A stretch of DNA of 12,430 nt. Origin: RGIG2161 sp964525525 (lineage in GTDB: Bacteria; Bacillota; Clostridia; Oscillospirales; CAG-272). The notes under the pieces were generated by a model. That model saw only the letters and a list, made by a program, of their open reading frames with translations. It did not search any database and was not told the DNA's origin. The DNA lies in contig CAZGHD010000056.1 in the NCBI GenBank assembly GCA_964525525.1, forward strand, positions 1 through 12,430, in the 5' to 3' direction. Position 1 is the stretch's first letter. Every line of letters begins with the position of its first letter. This document shows, piece after piece, positions 6,757 through 12,430 of this stretch. The translations under genes were made by a program, and so were the position numbers.

Positions 6757-7699
6757 CGCTACCTTCATACATTCCCATCAGCTTTTTGTTGAACTCTACC
6801 GCGGTGTTGTAGCCCATACGTTTCTGACGGTTATTCATAGCGGCTATCTCAAGGATTACCGCGAGGTTACGTCCGGGGCGGACGGGAATAAGGGTGGTAG
6901 GAATGTTGATGCCGAGTATTTCGGTGTATTCCTCGTCCATTCCGAGACGGTCGTACATCTTACCCTGTACCCACGGCTCAAGATTTATTATCATATCTAT
7001 CTTCTCGGTGTCCTTGACCGAGCCCATACCGAAAAGACGGCGGACGTCGATAATACCGATACCGCGAAGCTCAACGTAGTGGCGGATTATCTCGGGCGCA
7101 GAGCCGACGAGGGTTTTTGCGGAAACTCGCTTGATCTCAACCGCATCGTCCGCGATAAGACGGTGACCGCGCTTGACCAGCTCTATTGCGGTCTCGCTCT
7201 TACCTATACCGCTGTCACCGAGAATGAGAATACCCTCGCCGTAAACCTCGACCAGTACGCCGTGGCGTGTGATTCGGGGCGCGAGCGCGACGTTAAGGTA
7301 AGCGATAAGACGCGCCATAAATTCTGACGTACCCTCGGTAGTGCGGAACAGCGGAACAGAGTATTTCTCTGCAAGCTCCACCATGCCCTCGGCCGGCTCG
7401 ATAGAGGTGGTGATGACTACGGCGACGGGGTCGCTTGCGAAGAATTTTTCAAGGCTTTCGCGGCGGGTAGACGGCTCGAGCTGATTTATATAAAGCGACT
7501 CTACCTTACCGATTATCTGTATTCTTGATTTTTCAAAATGATCGTAAAATCCCGCAAGAGGCATACCGGGGCGGTTTACCTCGTTTCTTTCGATTAATAT
7601 TTCTTCGTAATTTTCGGGGACGGTTATAGTTTCAAGTACAATATCATCAACTAATTTTTTGAGGGTAATGGTATGTTCAGCAGAGGATTGATCGAGCAT
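6746..7699 (-). CDS. hprK: HPr kinase/phosphorylase
   Basis: HPrK phosphorylates and dephosphorylates Ser46 of HPr, linking glycolytic state to CcpA catabolite control and PTS uptake in Bacillota. The protein is 317 residues, close to the usual 310. The N-terminal domain spans about 1-130. The catalytic part has the essential His146 (TRHGVLV), Walker A GDSGIGKS (161-168), ADD at 183-185, the HPrK signature VELRGIGIIDV (209-219) and the C-terminal loop PVRPGRNLA (272-280). The open frame runs 22 codons further upstream, but that ATG (7763-7765) lies at the predicted transcription start of the promoter at 7770-7798, and residues before MLDQSS look unlike the family. The ribosome site for 7699 (AAAGGCGG, 12 bases before the ATG) is at a long spacing. 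The gene is divergent from the rhamnosidase and overlaps rnhA by 11 bp. Confidence 0.95.
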   Translation of the reverse strand: MLDQSSAEHTITLKKLVDDIVLETITVPENYEEILIERNEVNRPGMPLAGFYDHFEKSRIQIIGKVESLYINQLEPSTRRESLEKFFASDPVAVVITTSIEPAEGMVELAEKYSVPLFRTTEGTSEFMARLIAYLNVALAPRITRHGVLVEVYGEGILILGDSGIGKSETAIELVKRGHRLIADDAVEIKRVSAKTLVGSAPEIIRHYVELRGIGIIDVRRLFGMGSVKDTEKIDMIINLEPWVQGKMYDRLGMDEEYTEILGINIPTTLIPVRPGRNLAVILEIAAMNNRQKRMGYNTAVEFNKKLMGMYEGSDDR

Positions 7700-7769
7700 A
7701 ACAGCTAAAGACCGCCTTTCTTTGAGTTTTAATGTGTTTATATATAAATGGCGAAAATACTCCATTAAA

Positions 7770-7798
7770 ATTATAACACATCATCGCGGGGTTTTCAA
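7770..7798 (-). promoter_or_regulatory. Sigma-A type promoter of hprK-rnhA
   Basis: Read on the minus strand: -35 TTGAAA (7793-7798), 17-base spacer, -10 TATAAT (7770-7775), a near-consensus vegetative promoter. Transcription should start near 7763, giving a leader of about 64 bases before the hprK ATG at 7699. Confidence 0.8.
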
Positions 7799-7817
7799 GA
7801 CTTTGAGTACAATGATA

Positions 7818-7847
7818 TTGACTTTTTACCTTACTTTATAGTATACT
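7818..7847 (+). promoter_or_regulatory. Sigma-A type promoter of the rhamnosidase-esterase operon
   Basis: On the plus strand: -35 TTGACT (7818-7823), 18-base spacer, -10 TATACT (7842-7847). Predicted start is near 7854, about 37 bases before the ATG at 7891. The -35 box lies only 19 bases from that of the divergent hprK promoter, so the two polymerase sites face away from a shared short region. The spacer is one base longer than optimal. Confidence 0.65.
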
Positions 7848-7850
7848 GAA

Positions 7851-7870
7851 TTATATAATATTTTATATAA
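7851..7870. promoter_or_regulatory. TTATATAA dyad over the predicted start site
   Basis: Two copies of TTATATAA (7851-7858 and 7863-7870) with a TATT spacer form a perfect 8-bp dyad immediately downstream of the rhamnosidase -10 box. The position suits a repressor operator, but the sequence is simple and very AT-rich, so chance is a real alternative. Confidence 0.35.
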
Positions 7871-7890
7871 GTTCATTAAAGGGTGACGAT

Positions 7891-10800
7891 ATGAAAAATT
7901 CAAATTGCGAAATAAAGAATATTCTTGTGAACGATCTCGCCTCTCCCCTCGGTATAACTCCCGAGCGTGCGGTCATCAGCTGGAAAACGGTATCCGACCG
8001 CGACGGATTTCTTCAGGAGGCGTATCGCGTGACTATCTCTGACGGGGAGAAAGTCGCGTTTGACAGCGGACGTGTGGAGTGCGGATGCTCTACCGGTATC
8101 ACCGTGCGTGACCTTGAACCGATGACCGAGTACTCTCTTAACGTAACCGTTTGGGGAAATCGCGGTGAGGAGATCTCAGCAAGCTCTTCCTTTGAAACGG
8201 GACTGCCGACCGAGTGCCCGTTCGGCGAGGCAAAGTGGATAAGCCACGACACCGAACCGCTTTACATGGGAACTAAATACTCGATAGATTTTGACTTTAT
8301 GATAGAGCTTGGCGGGCAGGCGTTCTGCCTTTCTATCAAGGACAACGACAATATGATAATGTGGCAGGTAAACAACTCAAAGAGCGACCGCGTGCTCCTT
8401 CGTCCCCACGTCAGAGAGGGCGGCGAATGGGTCGGATTTTCCGGTGCTAAATACGATCTGCCCGAGTTTGACGTGACCGACGTTATCGGCTACTCCTCTA
8501 AAGAGATTCCCTACAAGAGAATTCACGAGCGCATAGAGGTTGACGGCAAAAAAACAAAGACCTATTTCGGCCCGGACGCGGAGCATCTCGTGCTCGGCGC
8601 GGAATACGAGCATTTTGAGGAGATTCCGCTTATCAACTTCGGCTTCTGCCAGTCGGCAAGTGCTCCGAACGAGGTGGCAGCTTACGGCAATATCGTGATC
8701 TGCGACGGCGACGGAAACAGGATCTACGAAAAGGATTTTACCGACGGTACGCTTGACTTTACGCACCGTTACCGCATGACCGTGGACGGCGATATGGCGT
8801 GGGTTTCTGCCGAGGGCGCGGCTCATAGGCTGCTCTGCGAACGCACGACAAGCGGCGGAAGTATGCCCGCTTTCCGCCGTGAGATAGAGCTTGCAAAAGT
8901 GCCGGTTTCCGCGCGCCTTTATACGTCCGGACTCGGTGCCTACGAGGCGTACGTCAACGGTGAGCGCGTTGGCAGAAAGCAGGCGGACGGTACCCGCGAA
9001 TACGACGAGCTCAAGTCCGGATTTACCGAGACCTTCGTGCGTAAATTTTATAACACTTACGACGTTACCGATCAGCTTACCGAGGGCAAAAACGTGCTCT
9101 CTGCGGTGGTTACTCCGGGTTGGTGGAGCGGCGTGGTAAACGCCAGCGAAGGCAAGGAAACCGCCTTTCTCGGCAAGCTCGTAGTAAAATACGGCGACGG
9201 CAGAACCGAGATCTTTGACACCGATACCTCGTGGCGCTCGGCTGAGGTTTCGCCTTTCGTATTCTGTGATATTTTCGCGGGCGAGACGTACGACGCGCGT
9301 ATAAGCGAGGACTATAAATACGCCGGATTTGACGACAGCACCTGGAAAAACGTAAAAATAAATACCGAATTTAACGGCATAATCTGCCCGTGGATGGGCT
9401 CGACCGTCACCTTCCGCCGCGACCTTGAGCTCTCTCCTGCTTCCGTGTGCGTGTACCGCGGAGCCGTTGGCGCGGGCGAAGACAGACACGGCAAGATCAA
9501 CGTGATAAAAACTCCGAACGGTGAGCCGTTTACGCTCTCTCCCGGTGAGGTTGCGCTGTTTGACCTCGGTCAGAATTTTGCGGGACACGAGGCGTTTTCT
9601 GTCAGCGGTGAGCGCGGAACTTGTATCACCGTCAAGCACGGCGAGATAGCAAACGACGACGACGGACTTTTCTGCCGCGGAAACGAAGGACCCGAGGGCA
9701 GTGTATATAATAAAAATTACCGCTTCGCGACGTCGCTTACCAAATATTATATGAGCGGCGAGGGAATAGAGAGCTACTCTCCGTCCTTTACCTTCTACGG
9801 CTTCAGATACGCAGAGCTTACCGCTGACCGTGAGATCACCGTGCATTCCTTTACCGGCCGCGTTATTACGTCGGTGGAGAGGGAAACGGGATTTATCGAG
9901 ACCTCGGACAAAGACGTAAATCAGCTCATATCCAACGTACTCTGGAGTCAGTATTCCAACTATTTGAGCATTCCCACCGACTGCCCGCAAAGAGACGAGC
10001 GTCAGGGCTGGCTCGGAGACACGCAGGTGTTTGCCCGCGCGGGATGCTATCTCGGATTCTCAAAATCCTTCCTCTCCAAATTCTGCGCCGATATGCGAGA
10101 CGGTCAGGACGAGGAGGGACTCTATCCGTGTACTTCTCCGAAGGGCGAGTTCGAGGGCGGACTTTGGGGTGCCGTTGGCTGGGCGGACGCTGGAATAATC
10201 GTTCCGTACGTGCTCTACACCCACTACGGCGATAAAAACATACTCCTTGACAGCTGGGATTCTATGCAGGCGTATATGGACAAATTCCTTGCCTTTACAG
10301 GCAAAAAGGGACCTTACGGACATTTTGGCGACTGGCTGGCGTTTGAGGCTAACGACAATGGAATCAAAGAGGTACTGTCTGTTGCGTTTTACGCGTGGGA
10401 TGCGCTTATGATGGCTGAAATGGCTGACGTGATCGGCAAGAGTGAGGATGCCGAAAAATACCGCCGCGTGTACGAGGAGGAAAAAGAATTTTTCATCTCC
10501 CTTTACGTAAATGAGGACGGAACTCTCAAGCGCGGCGCGCAGGCGCTGTGCCTTTACGCGCTTTTCCTTGACCTGCTTCCGAATGAAAAATCGGTCAAAG
10601 CGGTGACGGATCAGCTTGTTTCTAATATCAGAGAAAACGGTGACCGCATCAGTACGGGATTCCTCGGTACGGCTATCTTCCTGCCCACTCTTACAAAGCT
10701 CGGACTTGACGATATTGCATACACTCTGCTGCTTCAGCATGACAACCCGTCCTGGCTTTACTCGGTAGATCAGGGTGCTACTACCATTTGGGAGCGCTGG

Positions 10801-11214
10801 GATTCGTATACCAAGGAAGAGGGATTCGGCGAGGTAGGCATGAACTCGTTTAACCACTACGCGTACGGCGCAGTGGCGTACTGGATGTTTGAGACCATGG
10901 CGGGAATCATGCCCGCAGAGCCGGGATTCAAAAAGATAAAGATCGCGCCCCGCCCTGACAAACGCCTTGACGTAAAGGCAGAGTACGACTCCGCATACGG
11001 ACGTATCACGGCGGAAAGCAAATTGACAGACGGTGTCTGGACGTATAACTTCTCGATTCCCTCAAACACCACGGCAGTGCTTGAGATCCCGGGTGAGGTT
11101 ACAGATATAAGCTCATCTTCTGACGACGCCGTCATCACACCCGACGGCAAAGCGGGCGGACTTAATCTTTATACCGCGCTTGCCGGAAAATACGAGATAA
11201 AGGTGAAATTCTGA
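7891..11214 (+). CDS. GH78 alpha-L-rhamnosidase, multidomain, cytoplasmic
   Basis: The 1107-residue enzyme should release terminal alpha-L-rhamnose from oligosaccharides or glycosides by an inverting mechanism. Domains in order: fibronectin-like beta-sandwich (about 8-110); an inserted beta-rich region (about 120-320) resembling a lectin-type sandwich; rhamnosidase N domain (about 325-500, with LYTSGLGAYEAYVNG); second beta domain (about 536-660, with LFDLGQNFAGH); (alpha/alpha)6 catalytic barrel (about 665-1005); and C-terminal beta domain (about 1010-1107). The barrel has DCPQRDERQGWLGD (697-710), with Glu703 as likely general acid, and TIWERWDS, with Glu968 as likely general base; both are assigned by family. 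No signal peptide or membrane segment is present, so it acts on imported substrates. The start has AAAGGG at 7878-7883 with 7-base spacing. The next gene begins one base after its TGA, indicating an operon. Confidence 0.93.
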   Translation: MKNSNCEIKNILVNDLASPLGITPERAVISWKTVSDRDGFLQEAYRVTISDGEKVAFDSGRVECGCSTGITVRDLEPMTEYSLNVTVWGNRGEEISASSSFETGLPTECPFGEAKWISHDTEPLYMGTKYSIDFDFMIELGGQAFCLSIKDNDNMIMWQVNNSKSDRVLLRPHVREGGEWVGFSGAKYDLPEFDVTDVIGYSSKEIPYKRIHERIEVDGKKTKTYFGPDAEHLVLGAEYEHFEEIPLINFGFCQSASAPNEVAAYGNIVICDGDGNRIYEKDFTDGTLDFTHRYRMTVDGDMAWVSAEGAAHRLLCERTTSGGSMPAFRREIELAKVPVSARLYTSGLGAYEAYVNGERVGRKQADGTREYDELKSGFTETFVRKFYNTYDVTDQLTEGKNVLSAVVTPGWWSGVVNASEGKETAFLGKLVVKYGDGRTEIFDTDTSWRSAEVSPFVFCDIFAGETYDARISEDYKYAGFDDSTWKNVKINTEFNGIICPWMGSTVTFRRDLELSPASVCVYRGAVGAGEDRHGKINVIKTPNGEPFTLSPGEVALFDLGQNFAGHEAFSVSGERGTCITVKHGEIANDDDGLFCRGNEGPEGSVYNKNYRFATSLTKYYMSGEGIESYSPSFTFYGFRYAELTADREITVHSFTGRVITSVERETGFIETSDKDVNQLISNVLWSQYSNYLSIPTDCPQRDERQGWLGDTQVFARAGCYLGFSKSFLSKFCADMRDGQDEEGLYPCTSPKGEFEGGLWGAVGWADAGIIVPYVLYTHYGDKNILLDSWDSMQAYMDKFLAFTGKKGPYGHFGDWLAFEANDNGIKEVLSVAFYAWDALMMAEMADVIGKSEDAEKYRRVYEEEKEFFISLYVNEDGTLKRGAQALCLYALFLDLLPNEKSVKAVTDQLVSNIRENGDRISTGFLGTAIFLPTLTKLGLDDIAYTLLLQHDNPSWLYSVDQGATTIWERWDSYTKEEGFGEVGMNSFNHYAYGAVAYWMFETMAGIMPAEPGFKKIKIAPRPDKRLDVKAEYDSAYGRITAESKLTDGVWTYNFSIPSNTTAVLEIPGEVTDISSSSDDAVITPDGKAGGLNLYTALAGKYEIKVKF

Positions 11215-11215
11215 A

Positions 11216-12307
11216 ATGCTTGATAATATACTCAAAGAAAGGGATCTGCTCCCGATCCTTAAAATGAACGACGGCCGCGAGGCAACTCGTGATCTCTGGC
11301 AGGAGCGCAGAAAAGAGCTTCTTGATGCCCTTATGACTTATTCCTACGGATTCACGCCCGCGCCGCCAAAGTCGGTCAGAGGGGAGATCACGTCGGAAAA
11401 TGCGAGATGCTGCGCCGGAAAGGTGCTTGAGCGCAGAGTAGATATTAAATTTGATACTCCGTCGGGCGAGTTTTCTTTCCCGCTTGCGCTGTTCATCCCC
11501 GTGACGGTGGAAAAGCCCCCCGTGTTTCTGCATATAAACTTCCGCCCGGATTTTCCCAAACATTGCGCGCCGGTAGAGGAGATCACCGACGCAGGTTTTG
11601 CTATCGCGGTGTTCTGCTACAAAGACGTGGTAAACGACGCTCACTACGGGGATTTCTCGGACGGACTTGCGCGAGCTTTCGGCACTGACCAAAACAGAGG
11701 AAAGACCGAATGGGGCAAGATCGGAATGTGGGCGTATGCGGCGTCCCGCGCGCTTGATTATCTTTTGACGGTGCCGGAGATAGACGCGGAGCACACCGCA
11801 GTGGTGGGGCATTCAAGGCTCGGTAAGACCGCACTTTGGGCGGGCGCGCAGGACGAAAGATTCTGGTGCACTATTTCAAACTGCTCGGGCTACGGCGGCG
11901 CGGCGACCTCAAAGCACGGAACGGGCGAGCGCGTGCGCGATTTTATCCGCGCGGGAAGCTGGGACTGGTACTGCGAGAATTTCAAGGATTACACAGACGA
12001 GCTGGAGGATCAAAAGCCGTACGACCAGAATTATCTGCTCGCGCTCATCGCGCCGAGACTTCTTTGCGTCGGCTCGGCAGAAAAAGACCGGGGCGCTGAC
12101 CCGACGTCTGAATTTCTGACCTCGCTGTCCGCCTCCTCTGCGTGGGAAATGCTCGGTGAAAAAGGACTGGTTACTCCCGACAGACTTCCCGTCCCGGGCG
12201 ACCATTTTGCCGAGGGAAAGGTAGGCTACCACCTGCGCCCGTACAATCACTATTTCTCGCGTGAGGACTGGAATAAGTATATAACTTTCCTTAAATCCAA
12301 ACTTTAA
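11216..12307 (+). CDS. CE15-like alpha/beta-hydrolase (probable carbohydrate esterase)
   Basis: The 363-residue protein has an alpha/beta-hydrolase core with the nucleophile elbow GHSRLGK (Ser200), which matches the GxSRxGK pattern of glucuronoyl esterases (CE15). It also has WGKIGMWAYAASRALDYL before it, SNCSGYGGAA after it, PYDQNYLLALIAPR (268-281), a candidate acid Asp295 and His345 in RPYNHYF. CE15 enzymes usually have GCSR; here His replaces the Cys. No signal peptide is seen, unlike most secreted CE15 members. It starts one base after the rhamnosidase stop, with AAGGTG at 11200-11205 as ribosome site, so the two are made together. It probably removes an ester group (uronate ester or acetyl) from the same imported oligosaccharide. 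The exact ester is unknown, and a broader acetyl-xylan-esterase-like role cannot be excluded. No hairpin terminator follows before the tRNA promoter. Confidence 0.75.
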   Translation: MLDNILKERDLLPILKMNDGREATRDLWQERRKELLDALMTYSYGFTPAPPKSVRGEITSENARCCAGKVLERRVDIKFDTPSGEFSFPLALFIPVTVEKPPVFLHINFRPDFPKHCAPVEEITDAGFAIAVFCYKDVVNDAHYGDFSDGLARAFGTDQNRGKTEWGKIGMWAYAASRALDYLLTVPEIDAEHTAVVGHSRLGKTALWAGAQDERFWCTISNCSGYGGAATSKHGTGERVRDFIRAGSWDWYCENFKDYTDELEDQKPYDQNYLLALIAPRLLCVGSAEKDRGADPTSEFLTSLSASSAWEMLGEKGLVTPDRLPVPGDHFAEGKVGYHLRPYNHYFSREDWNKYITFLKSKL

Positions 12308-12331
12308 TATCAAATTTTTTTGACAAAACTA

Positions 12332-12360
12332 TTGCATTTTGAATTTATATGTGCTATAAT
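12332..12360 (+). promoter_or_regulatory. Promoter of tRNA-Trp
   Basis: -35 TTGCAT (12332-12337), 17-base spacer, -10 TATAAT (12355-12360) preceded by TGC, an extended -10. The predicted start near 12367 leaves about ten bases before the mature tRNA. A perfect TTGACA at 12320-12325 is 29 bases from this -10, too far to be its partner. Confidence 0.75.
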
Positions 12361-12376
12361 ATTCGGGTAATAGTTT

Positions 12377-12430
12377 AGGGGTATAGTTCAGTCGGTAGAA
12401 CACCAGTCTCCAAAACTGGGTGTCGTGGGT
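12377..12430 (+). tRNA. trnW: tRNA-Trp (CCA), 3' end cut by the window
   Basis: The order of parts is: acceptor 5' strand AGGGGTA (12377-12383), T8 A9, D arm GTTC-loop-GAAC (12386-12401), anticodon stem CCAGT/ACTGG (12403-12407, 12415-12419) with loop CTCCAAA, giving anticodon CCA at 12410-12412, then a five-base variable region and the start of the T arm GTGGG (12425-12429). The T loop, acceptor 3' strand and tail lie beyond the edge. In many Bacillota this tRNA stands before secE-nusG-rplK, so these genes are expected next. Confidence 0.95.

Noticed and set aside
7763..7765. Leaderless start for hprK at the first ATG
   Set aside because: It would sit at the transcript start, but the extra 22 residues do not look like HPrK and would exceed the usual family length.
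7784..7798. Possible CcpA cre site overlapping the hprK -35 box
   Set aside because: Three conserved positions of the cre consensus do not match, including the central CG.
7854..7859. TATAAT as an alternative -10 for the rhamnosidase
   Set aside because: The sequence 17 bases upstream (TTACTT) is a poor -35, while TTGACT-18-TATACT is better; the match is explained by the AT-rich dyad.
8377..9990. 537-codon open frame on the minus strand opposite the rhamnosidase
   Set aside because: It lies wholly inside the clear GH78 gene, has no recognisable motif, and its composition follows from the codon bias of the opposite strand.

Overview
The window looks like chromosomal DNA from a low-to-mid GC Bacillota, most likely a Clostridia member of a gut or rumen community. 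The evidence is an HPr kinase/phosphorylase, a YhaO/YhaN-type nuclease-ATPase pair, strong AGGAGG-like ribosome binding sites, sigma-A style promoters in AT-rich gaps and a Bacillota-type tRNA-Trp. No genus can be named from the sequence alone.

Left edge (1-290): the C-terminal end of a Y1/REP-associated (RAYT-like) transposase on the plus strand, followed by a strong hairpin terminator that separates it from the convergent minus-strand genes. Minus-strand block (290-6068, read right to left): a YhaO/SbcD-like metallophosphoesterase, a YhaN/SbcC-like ATPase with a predicted membrane hairpin, a membrane-anchored C39-like cysteine peptidase, and a ThuA-like protein. Gaps are 35-57 bp with no terminator seen, so they may be one transcript. 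Upstream lies a repeat-rich gap (about 6069-6303) holding a nested palindromic element that resembles REP/BIME-type DNA.

Next (6304-7699, minus) come rnhA (RNase HI) and hprK, overlapping by 11 bp and read from a near-consensus promoter at 7770-7798. A divergent promoter region (7770-7870) separates hprK from a plus-strand sugar-degradation pair: a large cytoplasmic GH78 alpha-L-rhamnosidase (7891-11214) and, one base later, a CE15-like alpha/beta-hydrolase (11216-12307). Neither has a signal peptide, so together they probably finish the breakdown of imported rhamnosylated, possibly ester-decorated, oligosaccharides. The right edge holds a promoter and the first three quarters of tRNA-Trp(CCA), which in many Bacillota precedes secE-nusG.

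No CRISPR array, phage module or complete mobile element is visible. The less ordinary items are the palindromic element and its possible link to the RAYT-like gene, the nuclease/ATPase pair next to a membrane peptidase, and the intracellular GH78-CE15 pair beside the catabolite-control kinase.
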